64,000 nucleotides of DNA from Triglochin maritima (lineage: Eukaryota; Streptophyta; Magnoliopsida; Alismatales; Juncaginaceae), in contig OY821771.1 of the NCBI GenBank assembly GCA_963682175.1, positions 40,382,201 to 40,446,200 on the forward strand. The letters run 5' to 3'. Positions 33,236-45,354 of the stretch are shown piece after piece. Within the stretch, counting starts at the first letter, position 1. Each line of letters starts with the position of its first letter. The position numbers and the translations under genes are program-made. The notes below the pieces were generated by a model that did not search any database, was not told where the DNA came from, and saw nothing but the letters and a program-made list of their open reading frames with translations.

Positions 33236-35214
33236 CGATGCATTATGCCAAGCATAGCCCGTAAGAGCACAAACTTAGAGCAACAGGTATGGATGACTTT
33301 GCTTTAAAGTTTAAACATTGGGTATTTCTTTGTTTCTATAACAAATTAAACACATAATAACGTAAAACAACACAAATTAAAGTGGTTCGAAATTGGAGCC
33401 TTACCACTTTCCTAACCTACAAATCCAACACAACGTGCCTGCACTCGAACAAGCAACATATTTGTCCACGAAATACCGTTGTAGGAATGGATCAAAGGGA
33501 GTTCATTGAATAAACGAGAAAGAAGCCTTTTGTGTCAAATTCTTAAAACGTTATGGTGAAGTATGCAAATGTTATGGTGTTCAGCTACAGTTTAATTGTT
33601 AGTGTTATGAATTAACAGGGATTTCACAAAAAAAATACGACTTTTCATTCATAATTTAAAGTTAATACTAGCCAATTCCATTGATGTAATAGAAAGTTTA
33701 GTCTTGGTGCCACGTGCTGACGTGCAACACTCCGGTTGAGCGTTCATGTTTTTCTATAATTCTTGCACGTGTCAATGTTTTTTCATAGAGTTCTTGCACC
33801 GGCCAGAATCTTATTAGACATAAGTGGCCGTTATGTAGTTTGTCTATCTCATTGAATTTTGATATTTATTCTCAAAGTGTTGTGAACCGATGTAGATGTA
33901 GATGTAGATTTAAAGATTTTTCGGTTTGCAATTAAAAAAGAGAGGATATCATTGGTGGTTGGATGTTGTAATTAAATTGATCCCTAGGAAAAGATAAATG
34001 GATGAGCTTTATCTGACCATCAAATAAGTGGTTTGGCTTTTGTTCTTGGAAAGACATAAAAAACAGTATAAAGAGATAATAATGGAAGTTGTTGTAAGTC
34101 TATAAATCCAGTTGAACCTCAAATAAAAATAAATAATTGGATCAGGTCATTGGTGTGGCGGGTAAAGGTGGATAAAAAGATAACTAAGGAATATAAGGAG
34201 CTACAAATCAAGAAATTTTGATTCAGAAATTAAATAAAAGGTTTTAGGAATTTTCATAATTAATAAAAATTATTTTTTGAATATTAAATAATGTGTATGG
34301 TTATTCTATAACAGTGGCATTGATAATGTTGGTGGCAAGATTACGGATATGCATTAAAGATAAATCCAATTTTACTTCTTACATGGGTACGTACGAAAAC
34401 AAAAGAAAACCCAAGAATGATATATGTAAAGTTTTGGGGTCGGATCAGCGACCAAAACGAGGCACTTGTCGGGAGGAAGAAGGAAGAAGAAGGGAGAGGA
34501 GAGGAAGGTTTGTTATTATTCCTAATTAACTTCACCTAACCTTTTATACTAAGGTAGCGGAGCAGATTACAATATTCAGGTCAAGCTATACCTGTCCAGA
34601 CTAAGAGTTCTAAAACTCTTTACACTTCCCATTATTTCATGACATTTACATCAAATCATATCTGACTAATTCTATTCCTCTACATACAATATATTTTCAT
34701 TATAACAGTTTGTGACTTGGGTTATTGTGGTTTAACGGATTTCATGCTTGATGGACTGAGGGGTTACATTCTGTAATTCTATATATGTACACTTTGAACT
34801 TGTTGGTAATGACGTGGAATTAAATCAGAATATGTTTACAACTAAAAAATCTTCAGTTTTTTCTGGATTTTTTCGGACTTCCGTACAATTTTTCTACAAA
34901 CAACTTCCTAAAAAGAAGAGAAACATCAGATAGTGCAACTTAAAAAAAGAATTACATTAAAATTGCAGCCTGACATGACTCATGAGACAGCCATTCCCTG
35001 GTCTTAATGCGGTTGTCAACTTCACAACCTGTTTTTATTAGTATTGCACCACCATAATCAACTCCACTACAACAAATATATCTTATAATAATGTGTATGT
35101 TGTTGGTATTAATATCATTATACAAGGGAAAAGGTTGAGTCACTTTTGCTTGGGACCTAATGCTTCTTTCTTGGGATTGGCTCTCTCCTCTTCTCTTTCT
35201 CTCCTATATAAACC
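33236..35214. other. Intergenic, nothing recognised
   Basis: AT-rich DNA without coding similarity. A purine-rich patch at 34440-34510 (GAAGAAGGGAGAGG) gives short open frames of no recognisable family. The last few hundred bases before 35215 should include the MIR396 promoter. Confidence 0.4.
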
Positions 35215-35222
35215 CTTCTTCA
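35215..35222 (+). promoter_or_regulatory. TATA box of the MIR396 transcript
   Basis: TATATAAA lies in a CT-rich context (CTCTTTCTCTCC before it, CCCTTCTTCAG after), about 95 bp before the MIR396 hairpin. The spacing fits a transcription start near 35245-35250. Confidence 0.7.
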
Positions 35223-35309
35223 GTTCTACCTATCCATCCCACCAATTCTCACCTCCAAACCCTCCTCACTCTCTAGAATTATGTTGGCATTTTTAGATAT
35301 TTAGATGGT

Positions 35310-35422
35310 CCTCTTTGTAATCTTCCACAGCTTTCTTGAACTGCTATCAACCATATCTGGGTTTCTTACATGTCAAGATCCAATTGCAGTTCAAAAAAGC
35401 TGTGGGAAACTATAAGGAGAGG
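35310..35422 (+). ncRNA. MIR396: MIR396 precursor
   Basis: The 5' arm at 35323-35343 is a 21-mer starting TTCCACAGCTTTC and ending TTGAACTG. This is the miR396 form with ...AACTG at its end. The 3' arm at 35389-35409, starting GTTCAAAAAAGC and ending GTGGGAAA, is the expected star strand. The lower stem continues with CCTCTTTGTA pairing to TATAAGGAGAGG, and a loop of about 45 nt lies between the arms. miR396 guides cleavage of GRF transcription-factor mRNAs (in many species also some other mRNAs) and limits cell proliferation in leaves and roots. The gene has its own TATA box upstream. A 7-codon open frame (35281-35304) precedes the hairpin in the primary transcript. Confidence 0.93.
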
Positions 35423-35444
35423 CCATGGATTCCTATAATTTGAT

Positions 35445-35735
35445 TATCTTCACTTGCCCATGTGTTTTTCTTGGTTCTTTGTCATAATTCAGTAGATCTT
35501 GGAGTTGTTTGTAATTCTAGTTGTTTTGATGAGAATTTTGAGTTTTCTGACGTGGGTATAGTTTCTCAGTAGTTGAAGTTGTATTCTTCATTCCCATTAT
35601 CTCATTTTCTTCATTGGGTCATGTGTGTCTCTTGGTTTTATCTCATAATTCAGTAGATCTGTAGGTGCCTGATGTGGCTTATTTTGCATAATTCTACTTG
35701 TTTTGATGAGAATTTGATTTTTCTGGTGTGGGTAA
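35445..35735 (+). repeat. Diverged tandem duplication downstream of MIR396
   Basis: Blocks at about 35450-35560 and 35610-35735 share TCATAATTCAGTAGATCT, TTGTTTTGATGAGAATTT and TTTTCTG-(C/G/T)GTGGGTA in the same order. This looks like an old duplication of about 165 bp in the part of the primary transcript after the hairpin. The GTGGGTA/GTAAG motifs could be splice donors of a spliced primary transcript. Confidence 0.65.
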
Positions 35736-35739
35736 GTAA

Positions 35740-36786
35740 CAGGGTTGAATGAAAATCAGTACCGGAATTGTGTGATCTTCTTCTCTTTTATATTTCTCTG
35801 AATATGCAAAAATAGATATATTCAAGTAATTTATTTGAATTATATATGGCAGCTTGTAGTGTACAATGATATATCTATTTCCGTTTCCCTCTCCTTGATT
35901 TTCACTAGTTGTTTTTGTTAGTGGTCATCACAATGGAGGATTTCATTTCAAAACCAATTGGTGTTCACTGGAACAACACCGATCCTCGTACGTCACATGA
36001 ATTGTCCAAATTATCTAATGTAGGATCTTACGAGTTCAACATATGTATATATGTCTGGATACAAGTGAATGTGTCGAGTCATAGACCCTTTAAACCGTCA
36101 TACCAAACTTAAGTGTATGCTTTCCTCTGAAGATCAAAAGGTTCAAAGGAAACTATCTTAGGCATTGTGAGTAACAATTTTTCAAATTGTCTAACATGGG
36201 ACTTTTCCTAAAGGAGGAATCCTGCCTATGCCTTGAATTAGTTCTGTTTTTAGTTCTTTCAATTTGAACAATCTTTTCAATATTTACTCCATCCCTGTTG
36301 TTGAGGTGCTGGAGTAAGAGTTCTATTCACTGACAATCCATTTCTGCTCTATGTTTTTTTTCTAAATATACAAGTACTGATTTTTCCAGCGAGCAAAAAG
36401 ACAATAGAGGCCATGAATGGGGGACTTATGTGGATCTGGAAGGGTTAATTTGTTGGCAAAACATTGTTTTCTGAGATTCCACTCCGTTCCGAACAGTTAA
36501 GAGCTTGGCATGTTGCTTCAGACATTTGATGATTGCAAACAAACATGTGTTACTCTTGTCCACCTAGTGTCCCACACATGCGCCATCTATCCTTCTAATC
36601 TCACTAATATTGCTTTCCTAGAATTTAATTTTTTAACCACTGTGGGGTGTTTCATTTCAGATTGAAATATTTAAGATCATGACCATGTGAAATTATGACA
36701 TCAAGATCTTGGGTTGATCATGATATCAATGCCCAACAACCATTCCACGTTGTACAAGAATTTACAACCATGGGATTATGGTCCCA
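35740..36786. other. Intergenic between MIR396 and the chromovirus
   Basis: No gene recognised. A 67-codon frame (35909-36112) has no family resemblance. The left target site TTGCT of the chromovirus is at 36787-36791. Confidence 0.45.
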
Positions 36787-36791
36787 TTGCT

Positions 36792-38763
36792 TGTAATAAC
36801 CTAAACTAAACATCTTAATTAACTAAACCTAAACCTAATTACCCTAATTAATTATGCATGGAGAGCAGGAGGTGTTGGAAGGAGAGGGAGAGAGAGTTGG
36901 TTGGTTATGATTGGAGGGATTTTAGGTGATTGTTGATTGGAAGAGGTGGAGGTGAGGAATGTATATATATAGTTAAGATAGGATTTTGTTAAAACGTTTC
37001 TTCACCAATTTCATCTAACAGAGAGTGAGAGTGTTTGAGATTCTCGGAGAAGAGAAGGAAGCAATAAGAAGAAGGAGAGAAGAAGAAGAGGAGGAGAAGG
37101 TGAAGTGTTGGATTGAAGTAGCCAAAGCTTGGGAGACATCTACAACCATCGAAAAGGTATGCCAAATCTTCATTATAACTCACATAAGCCTTGTGAGTGT
37201 TGGGGATCGACGTTGGTGTCGAATTCCCCGTCGGAATTCAACCAATTCAGAGGTTGAAGACGACGATCGGTCGACCGGTGCCTGTGGGCAGTCGACCGAT
37301 CCTATTATTATATTGTTGTTTACCCGCGAACGGTCGAACGATGTCGTTAGACGGTCGACCGTTATGCCAGATTGTGCGGGAAAAAGGGGATTTTACTGTT
37401 ATCGGTCGAACGGGACCACTTAGCCGGTCGACCGAATAACGATGAGAATGGGTCGGTTGGGGATTTTGACTTATTAAACGGTCGAACGTCCTTACCTTGT
37501 TCGACCGATCCATTCGATGCTAAGTCGGTTGGGAGCTTTGACCATCAAAACGGTCGACCGCTCTTTAACTTTCGGTCGACCGACTGAGCATTTAATTAAG
37601 CGGTAGAGTGCTTGTGTTGATTCGGTCGAACTGTATTTCAGTTCCGGTCGACCGAACGAGACTTGGGCAAAATATTGAAAGTCCTGTTATCGGTCGAACG
37701 GCCCCTTGGTTCGACCGGTCGGATATATATATTATATAAAATTGTATAGCGCAGACCTTCCAAACGGTCGACCGCTAGATGACTTTTGTTCGACCGATTG
37801 GTCGGTAATTCGGTTGGCGTGGTTCGACCGGTAGAATTGTTTGCACAGTACTGTGTACTGTGTGGGGGACCGGTCGACCGGTGTGCTTGTAGCGGTCGAC
37901 CGATCTGCCACAGGTTGGTGGATTTATCCACACGCGATCCGTCGATGTCAGGTCGACTACCGGCTCCGAGGCGACGGTCGATTACCGGCTTTGAGAGCTA
38001 CGGATTTCACCTTCGACGAAGGCGTATTATTGTTGTACTTTTTCCTCTCTTACCGAGCGGGGTGTGAGGGATGTGTACCGTAAACCTTGGGCTGTTTGCG
38101 AGGGTTTAGCGGTAGGCCGAGGATGTTCCGGCAGGGTGCGCGCTAGGCGACTCTTGGGGGAGCAGTGGCTGTCGTCTGACCCGAGTTGTGTATTCGGCGG
38201 GCTGACTCGCTCCTTGGGTGCGGCGTGTACCGGGGGTTCCTTCCTGCACGTTTTGGGGAGCAGTGGTGTCGACTGACCCTTGTGAGGCAGCGGTGGACTG
38301 ACTTGACCCTAGTGACAGGAGTGGTTCAGTGCCGCGGAGGCGGTGAGGGCATTATTGTGGGCCCGAGGCGGATGACCATGTGCATAGCATTGCATTGTCT
38401 TTAATTCCTTTTTATATTTTTAGGAGGTTTGGTATACGGGGTTCCTGTAGGGAACTCAGGCATGTTTGTTTGTTTGCATTTCAGGTAGCGAGCAGGGTTA
38501 GGGTTTGAGGTGGTGACTGAGGACGGTGCCCCCGAGATCAGATCCTGTGTCCTCTTTTATCTTCTTTTGTTGAGGTAGTGATTACATGTACATTCATTTT
38601 GTTGTAATCACAGTTGACTCTTATGTATAGTTTGACTTCCACGTGGGTCTGTACCTTATATATTATATATATATGTTGGTTTGATTTCCAGTGACGTGCC
38701 CGTGTTGACCGTTGACGGTCTGTATTATTGTTTAAATTTTCCGCTGTTTTCGGGTACGTTACA
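36792..38763 (+). repeat. 5' LTR of the chromovirus
   Basis: It runs TGTAATAACC to GGGTACGTTACA. A TATA-like TATATATATA at 36962-36971 is a candidate promoter, with transcription expected near 37000. A CT-free, GA-rich tract (37020-37110) follows. Between 37265 and 37905 are about nine exact CGGTCGACCG palindromes and about ten one-base variants such as CGGTCGAACG. A GC-rich stretch (38060-38370) precedes the end. Confidence 0.93.
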
Positions 38764-38766
38764 ATT

Positions 38767-38778
38767 TGGTATCAGAGC
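38767..38778 (+). other. Primer-binding site (initiator tRNA-Met)
   Basis: TGGTATCAGAGC lies three bases after the 5' LTR. It is the complement of the 3' end of plant initiator tRNA-Met and the usual minus-strand primer site in this clade. Confidence 0.93.
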
Positions 38779-38886
38779 GTTGATCTCGGCGTACTTGTCC
38801 AAAGAAACCACCTTTGAGTTAGGAGTTAGGTCTAGAGGATCATGCATGCACAGATTATATTGATATTGTCTTGTTTCCTTTGGCAG

Positions 38887-41800
38887 ATGCCTCCTAGACG
38901 GGGGAAGGCGGTTGCCCATACTCGCGGTGAGAGTGAGACTGCGAGGGATGAGGCTTGGGAGGATGAGCGTCGGACGTTGTTCGATACGGTCGGACGTCTG
39001 ACGGAGATGCTACAGCAGCAGACAGCACAGACAGGGCAGACGGGGACTGGCGCTATGCATGACCGGTTTATGCGCCAGCATCCGCCTACCTTTCTGGGGC
39101 AGTACGACGCAGAGGCTGCGGAGGAGTGGATCTTCACGATGCAGAAGATCTTCAGTGCTATTGGTTGTCCTCCAGAGGCGAGAGTGGGCCTGGCTACTTA
39201 TGTTTTGGGCGGTGCTGCGTCCAACTGGTGGAGGTCCACATCTGCAGTGGTGTTTGCGGACAGAGATGATATAGCCTGGGAGGAGTTCGTTGGCGAGTTC
39301 AACGAGCAGTATTTTCCGCAGCATGTTCAGGACGAGAAGAGGGAGGAGTTTCTGAGTCTTCAGCAGGGAGACATGACCCTGGCAGGCTACATCGGGAAGT
39401 TCAACGCCCTTGAGCGTTACTGTCCCGAGATGTACGTTACACAGGAGCAGAGAGCAGGGAAGTTCGTCCGAGGGCTCCGGAAGCAGTTGAGGACGAAGGT
39501 GCTGACACATATGCCACGCACATTAGCTGATGCGGTGAAGAGTGCTACTGTTCTTGATCGTGACTACAGAGAGAACTACCAGGATGAGAGGAGGCCATCG
39601 GGTAGATTCTCTGGGCGGCCGGGAGGTCAGACGGGAGGGAATCCGGGCAAGAGGCCCAGATACGAGGGAGCAGGAGTTGCGGTACCACGACCTGAGCCTT
39701 GTGGTACTTGTGGGAGGTTTCACTCCGGGCCGTGCTTCACCCCCGGAGCATGTCATGGTTGTGGCCAGCTGGGTCACTTTATCAGGAGCTGTCCGAGCCG
39801 AGGAGCTGGGCCGAGCAGACCACCGGGTTTACCCGCACCGGGCAGAGGAGGAGGCGGAGGTAGACCACCTTTCCGACCACAGCAGGGGCAGCGCACTGGC
39901 AGAGTTTTCACCATCCAGGCAGAGGAGGCTCGAGATGGAGGCGCTGTCGTGGAAGGTACCCTTCTTGTCGCAGGTTCAGTAGCTAGGGTGTTATTTGATT
40001 GTGGCGCGACACACTCGTTCATCTCAGAGCGATTTGCGGGAGTGTTGGGCTGTACCCTTGCGATGTTGACTGCCACTTTGGAAGTCAGCACACCCCTGGG
40101 TCTGGTGGGCACTGTGGGGAGATTTGTCCCCGGCGCCACGGTTGTTTCGGGAGATCAGGAGTTTCCGGCAGACCTGGTCTTGCTACCGATGGAGGACTTT
40201 GATGTCATACTTGGGATGGATTGGCTGTCCCAATATGATGTTCGAGTCTTGTGCCGTGAGAAGAAGATTTTGATCCCGAGGAAGGGTTTGCCTGATATTC
40301 TGATTAGAGGGATCAGAAGCAGAGGGGGTCGCATTATTGTATCTGCTGTTAGAGCTCAGAGACTGTTACAGCAGGGATGTGCAGCATTTCTGGCGACGCT
40401 TGTGGTTGCGGAGGCAGAGTCCCAGAGGCTAGAGGACATTGAGGTGGTGCAGGAGTTCGCGGATGTTTTTCCAGCGGAGATTCCAGGTTTACCACCACAC
40501 CGGGAGTTGGAGTTCGGCATTGAGTTGGTAGCTGGCACTACACCACAGTCGAAGGCTCCATACCGGATGGCACCTGCTGAGTTGACAGAGTTGAAGAAGC
40601 AGTTGCAGGAGTTGATGGACTCTGGATTTATCAGACCGAGCGTCTCGCCTTGGGGTGCACCAGTTCTGTTTGTGAAGAAGAAGGACGGATCCTTGAGGAT
40701 GTGCATAGACTACAGGATGCTGAACCAGGTGACGGTGAAGAATAGGTATCCCTTACCTAGGATTGAGGACCTCTTTGACCAGCTGCAGTCAGCGAAGGTT
40801 TTCTCGAAGATTGACCTGCGTTCAGGATATCACCAGTTGAGGATCCGAGATGAGGACATCCAGAAGACAGCCTTCAGGACGAGATATGGACACTATGAGT
40901 TCTTGGTGATGCCATTTGGATTGACGAATGCTCCGGCAGCATTCATGGATCTGATGCACCGGACGTTCAGGCAGTATATTGATATATTTGTGATTGTCTT
41001 CGTGGATGACATCTTGATCTATTCACCAGATGTGGAGCAGCACAGAGAGCATCTGAGGATTGTACTCAGCATCTTGAGGGCTCAGCAGTTATATGCTAAG
41101 TTCTCAAAGTGCGAGTTTTGGTTGGACAGAGTGGCATTCCTCGGACACATTGTATCGGCAGAGGGGATATCAGTGGATCCGGCGAAGGTAGAGGCGGTGA
41201 CACAGTGGAGGACCCCTACGAGCGTGACGGAGATTAGGAGCTTTGTTGGACTGGCGGGTTATTACCGTCGCTTCATCAAGGACTTCTCGAGATTGGCAGC
41301 ACCACTGACGGCTCTGACGCAGAAGGGAGTCACTTTTGTTTGGTCGCAGAAGTGCGAGGACAGCTTTCAGGAGCTGAAGAGACTGTTGACCACAGCACCA
41401 GTTTTATCATTGCCGAGTGGCACGGGTGGATTCGTGATTTATAGCGACGCTTCAGGTATTGGCTTAGGATGTGTACTTATGCAGCACGGGAGGGTGATCG
41501 CGTACGCATCCAGACAGCTGAAGGTCCATGAGAGGAATTACCCGACACATGATTTGGAGTTGGCAGCAGTGGTTCACGCACTGAAGACCTGGAGACACTA
41601 TCTTTATGGCGAGCAGTTCGAGGTGTTTACAGATCATCAGAGTCTGAAGTACCTGTTCTCGCAGAAGGAGCTGAACATGAGGCAGCGCAGATGGCTTGAG
41701 TTCATTAAGGACTATGACTTCACTATCTCTTACCATCCGGGGAAGGCGAACACAGTTGCAGACGCTTTGAGCCGAAAGGTGGAGGTATCAGTAGCAGGCC

Positions 41801-43395
41801 TATGCATTCAGGAGTGGCGACTGCTGGAGTCTTTAGCAGAGTGGAGACCATTTGCAGATAGCTCTGAGGGTGCAGTGATTGCAGGATTGAGAGTAGAGCC
41901 TCAGACAGTGTCAGCAGTGATTCATGCTCAGACTACAGATGAGGAGTTGAGCAGTTTGTTACAGTTAGCTGCCAGAGATGGGTCAGACTTCAGAGTTGGA
42001 GTGGATGGAGGTCTGAGATTCAGAGACCGTATCTGGGTGCCGAAGACAGAGGACCTGAGACATGATATCATGGAGGAGGCACACAGATCGAGATATTCCA
42101 TTCATCCAGGGAGCACCAAGATGTACAAAGACCTGCAGCGGAACTTCTGGTGGCGAGGTATGAAGAAGGACGTTGCAGACTTCGTGTCGAGGTGTTTGGT
42201 CTGTCAGCAGGTGAAGATCGAGCACCAGAGACCAGCAGGACAGATGCAGAGGATTGAGTTGCCCGAGTGGAAGTGGGAGCACGTGACGATGGATTTTGTT
42301 ACGGGGCTACCGAAGACACGGAGATTCCACGATGCGATTTGGGTTATAGTCGATCGACTGACCAAGTCGGCGCATTTCTTAGCTATTAAGACCACTCTTG
42401 CTCTGGAGGGTCTAGCTAAGTTATATATTGAGGAGATTGTCAGACTTCATGGCGTACCAGTCAGTATTATTTCAGACAGAGATCCCAGATTCACTTCAAG
42501 ATTTTGGGAGAGTCTACACAGAGCACTGGGGACACGTCTGAAGTTTAGCACAGCTTTCCACCCACAGACAGATGGCCAGTCAGAGCGGACGATACAGACA
42601 TTGGAGGACATGCTGAGAGCGTGTACACTTGACTGGGCAGGACATTGGGATGAGCATTTGCCGTTGATCGAGTTCGCCTACAACAACAGCTACCACTCGA
42701 GTATTGGGATGGCACCCTATGAGGCATTATACGGGAGACCGTGTAGATCGCCGGTATGCTGGAGTGATGTGGGCGAGAGACAGCTAGTTGGACCTGACAT
42801 TATCCAGTTGTATTCAGAGAAGGTCGACGTGATTCGGAGACGACTAGCTACAGCGCAGAGCAGGCAGAAGAGTTATGCTGATACGCGGAGGCGTGAGCTG
42901 ACTTTTGAGGTAGGAGATCATGTCTTCTTGAAAATCTCGCCTTCCAGAGGGGTGATGAGATTCGGGAAGAAGGGGAAGCTGAGTCCGAGATATGTCGGAC
43001 CGTTTGAGATATTGGATCGGGTTGGTGAGGTGGCGTATAGGATTGCTTTACCGCCACAGTTCGCAGGGCTTCACAACGTCTTCCATGTTTCTATGTTGAG
43101 GAAGTACGTGGCCGATCCAGCTCATGTGATAGAGATATCAGTACCGGAGATCCAGCAGGATTTGTCGTTAGATGAGAGACCAGTAGAGATTGTGGATCAG
43201 ATGGTACACCAACTCAGGAGGAGGGCGATTCCTATGGTGAAGGTCAGGTGGCAGCATCACACTGACAGAGAGGCTACCTGGGAGATCGAGGAGGAAGTCC
43301 GGAAGCAGTATCCAGAGTTGTTCGGTAAGTCAGTTGTTTCGAATTTCGCGGACGAAATTCTTTTAAGGAGGGTAGATTGTAATAACCTAAACTAA
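38887..43395 (+). CDS. Chromovirus Gag-Pol polyprotein, 1502 residues
   Basis: I start at MPPRRGK (38887), the usual Tekay-type Gag beginning; an in-frame Met at 38842 lies in the leader. Domains in order: Gag (about 60-240, AAEEWIF, WWRST, FNEQYFP); CCHC knuckle [14 protein letters not shown] (about 289-302); protease with [11 protein letters not shown] (Asp near 371); reverse transcriptase with [13 protein letters not shown] and FVDDIL (about 705); RNase H with IYSDASG (about 854) and [11 protein letters not shown]; integrase HHCC zinc region near 1060-1100 and DDE residues in MDFVTG, SDRDPRF and [10 protein letters not shown] (about 1135-1235); a GPY/F-like module; and a C-terminal chromodomain-like segment ([16 protein letters not shown], about 1440-1480). 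All catalytic motifs are present and no stop interrupts them. The stop codon lies inside the 3' LTR (43393-43395), so the last five residues are encoded by LTR DNA. Confidence 0.95.
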   Translation: MPPRRGKAVAHTRGESETARDEAWEDERRTLFDTVGRLTEMLQQQTAQTGQTGTGAMHDRFMRQHPPTFLGQYDAEAAEEWIFTMQKIFSAIGCPPEARVGLATYVLGGAASNWWRSTSAVVFADRDDIAWEEFVGEFNEQYFPQHVQDEKREEFLSLQQGDMTLAGYIGKFNALERYCPEMYVTQEQRAGKFVRGLRKQLRTKVLTHMPRTLADAVKSATVLDRDYRENYQDERRPSGRFSGRPGGQTGGNPGKRPRYEGAGVAVPRPEPCGTCGRFHSGPCFTPGACHGCGQLGHFIRSCPSRGAGPSRPPGLPAPGRGGGGGRPPFRPQQGQRTGRVFTIQAEEARDGGAVVEGTLLVAGSVARVLFDCGATHSFISERFAGVLGCTLAMLTATLEVSTPLGLVGTVGRFVPGATVVSGDQEFPADLVLLPMEDFDVILGMDWLSQYDVRVLCREKKILIPRKGLPDILIRGIRSRGGRIIVSAVRAQRLLQQGCAAFLATLVVAEAESQRLEDIEVVQEFADVFPAEIPGLPPHRELEFGIELVAGTTPQSKAPYRMAPAELTELKKQLQELMDSGFIRPSVSPWGAPVLFVKKKDGSLRMCIDYRMLNQVTVKNRYPLPRIEDLFDQLQSAKVFSKIDLRSGYHQLRIRDEDIQKTAFRTRYGHYEFLVMPFGLTNAPAAFMDLMHRTFRQYIDIFVIVFVDDILIYSPDVEQHREHLRIVLSILRAQQLYAKFSKCEFWLDRVAFLGHIVSAEGISVDPAKVEAVTQWRTPTSVTEIRSFVGLAGYYRRFIKDFSRLAAPLTALTQKGVTFVWSQKCEDSFQELKRLLTTAPVLSLPSGTGGFVIYSDASGIGLGCVLMQHGRVIAYASRQLKVHERNYPTHDLELAAVVHALKTWRHYLYGEQFEVFTDHQSLKYLFSQKELNMRQRRWLEFIKDYDFTISYHPGKANTVADALSRKVEVSVAGLCIQEWRLLESLAEWRPFADSSEGAVIAGLRVEPQTVSAVIHAQTTDEELSSLLQLAARDGSDFRVGVDGGLRFRDRIWVPKTEDLRHDIMEEAHRSRYSIHPGSTKMYKDLQRNFWWRGMKKDVADFVSRCLVCQQVKIEHQRPAGQMQRIELPEWKWEHVTMDFVTGLPKTRRFHDAIWVIVDRLTKSAHFLAIKTTLALEGLAKLYIEEIVRLHGVPVSIISDRDPRFTSRFWESLHRALGTRLKFSTAFHPQTDGQSERTIQTLEDMLRACTLDWAGHWDEHLPLIEFAYNNSYHSSIGMAPYEALYGRPCRSPVCWSDVGERQLVGPDIIQLYSEKVDVIRRRLATAQSRQKSYADTRRRELTFEVGDHVFLKISPSRGVMRFGKKGKLSPRYVGPFEILDRVGEVAYRIALPPQFAGLHNVFHVSMLRKYVADPAHVIEISVPEIQQDLSLDERPVEIVDQMVHQLRRRAIPMVKVRWQHHTDREATWEIEEEVRKQYPELFGKSVVSNFADEILLRRVDCNNLN
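43363..43376 (+). other. Polypurine tract of the chromovirus
   Basis: AAGGAGGGTAGA lies immediately before the 3' LTR (43378), after the conserved GACGAAATTCTTTT. It overlaps the coding frame. Confidence 0.85.
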
Positions 43396-45349
43396 ACATC
43401 TTAATTAACTAAACCTAAACCTAATTACCCTAATTAATTATGCATGGAGAGCAGGAGGTGTTGGAAGGAGAGGGAGAGAGAGTTGGTTGGTTATGATTGG
43501 AGGGATTTTAGGTGATTGTTGATTGGAAGAGGTGGAGGTGAGGAATGTATATATATAGTTAAGATAGGATTTTGTTAAAACGTTTCTTCACCAATTTCAT
43601 CTAACAGAGAGTGAGAGTGTTTGAGATTCTCGGAGAAGAGAAGGAAGCAATAAGAAGAAGGAGAGAAGAAGAAGAGGAGGAGAAGGTGAAGTGTTGGATT
43701 GAAGTAGCCAAAGCTTGGGAGACATCTACAACCATCGAAAAGGTATGCCAAATCTTCATTATAACTCACATAAGCCTTGTGAGTGTTGGGGATCGACGTT
43801 GGTGTCGAATTCCCCGTCGGAATTCAACCAATTCAGAGGTTGAAGACGACGATCGGTCGACCGGTGCCTGTGGGCAGTCGACCGATCCTATTATTATATT
43901 GTTGTTTACCCGCGAACGGTCGAACGATGTCGTTAGACGGTCGACCGTTATGCCAGATTGTGCGGGAAAAAGGGGATTTTACTGTTATCGGTCGAACGGG
44001 ACCACTTAGCCGGTCGACCGAATAACGATGAGAATGGGTCGGTTGGGGATTTTGACTTATTAAACGGTCGAACGTCCTTACCTTGTTCGACCGATCCATT
44101 CGATGCTAAGTCGGTTGGGAGCTTTGACCATCAAAACGGTCGACCGCTCTTTAACTTTCGGTCGACCGACTGAGCATTTAATTAAGCGGTAGAGTGCTTG
44201 TGTTGATTCGGTCGAACTGTATTTCAGTTCCGGTCGACCGAACGAGACTTGGGCAAAATATTGAAAGTCCTGTTATCGGTCGAACGGCCCCTTGGTTCGA
44301 CCGGTCGGATATATATATTATATAAAATTGTATAGCGCAGACCTTCCAAACGGTCGACCGCTAGATGACTTTTGTTCGACCGATTGGTCGGTAATTCGGT
44401 TGGCGTGGTTCGACCGGTAGAATTGTTTGCACAGTACTGTGTACTGTGTGGGGGACCGGTCGACCGGTGTGCTTGTAGCGGTCGACCGATCTGCCACAGG
44501 TTGGTGGATTTATCCACACGCGATCCGTCGATGTCAGGTCGACTACCGGCTCCGAGGCGACGGTCGATTACCGGCTTTGAGAGCTACGGATTTCACCTTC
44601 GACGAAGGCGTATTATTGTTGTACTTTTTCCTCTCTTACCGAGCGGGGTGTGAGGGATGTGTACCGTAAACCTTGGGCTGTTTGCGAGGGTTTAGCGGTA
44701 GGCCGAGGATGTTCCGGCAGGGTGCGCGCTAGGCGACTCTTGGGGGAGCAGTGGCTGTCGTCTGACCCGAGTTGTGTATTCGGCGGGCTGACTCGCTCCT
44801 TGGGTGCGGCGTGTACCGGGGGTTCCTTCCTGCACGTTTTGGGGAGCAGTGGTGTCGACTGACCCTTGTGAGGCAGCGGTGGACTGACTTGACCCTAGTG
44901 ACAGGAGTGGTTCAGTGCCGCGGAGGCGGTGAGGGCATTATTGTGGGCCCGAGGCGGATGACCATGTGCATAGCATTGCATTGTCTTTAATTCCTTTTTA
45001 TATTTTTAGGAGGTTTGGTATACGGGGTTCCTGTAGGGAACTCAGGCATGTTTGTTTGTTTGCATTTCAGGTAGCGAGCAGGGTTAGGGTTTGAGGTGGT
45101 GACTGAGGACGGTGCCCCCGAGATCAGATCCTGTGTCCTCTTTTATCTTCTTTTGTTGAGGTAGTGATTACATGTACATTCATTTTGTTGTAATCACAGT
45201 TGACTCTTATGTATAGTTTGACTTCCACGTGGGTCTGTACCTTATATATTATATATATATGTTGGTTTGATTTCCAGTGACGTGCCCGTGTTGACCGTTG
45301 ACGGTCTGTATTATTGTTTAAATTTTCCGCTGTTTTCGGGTACGTTACA
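43378..45349 (+). repeat. 3' LTR of the chromovirus
   Basis: It is the same length as the 5' LTR (1972 bp) and identical in every segment I compared, including all palindromes and short frames. It encodes the final residues and stop codon of the polyprotein. The right target duplication TTGCT follows at 45350-45354. Confidence 0.95.
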
Positions 45350-45354
45350 TTGCT

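Larger units (their letters stand above)
36792..45349 (+). mobile_element. Complete Tekay/Del-type chromovirus (Ty3/Gypsy)
   Basis: This 8558-bp element has perfect target duplications TTGCT (36787-36791, 45350-45354). It has two 1972-bp LTRs (36792-38763, 43378-45349) with a constant offset of 6586 and no difference in the parts I compared. A primer site complementary to initiator tRNA-Met lies at 38767, a polypurine tract just before the 3' LTR, and one uninterrupted polyprotein spans between. The C-terminal chromodomain-like module and domain order (Gag, protease, RT, RNase H, integrase) place it among the chromoviruses. Near-identical LTRs and an intact frame imply very recent insertion; it may still be mobile. 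It belongs to the same family as the solo LTRs G1 and G2. Confidence 0.95.

Noticed and set aside
37025..38404. Several 70-130-codon frames in the chromovirus LTRs
   Set aside because: They are LTR DNA repeated exactly at 43611-44990 and rich in palindrome-derived residues; no domain is visible.
38842..38886. Upstream Met as polyprotein start
   Set aside because: The 15 extra residues lie in the leader after the primer site, while MPPRRGK at 38887 is the usual kind of Gag start in this clade.
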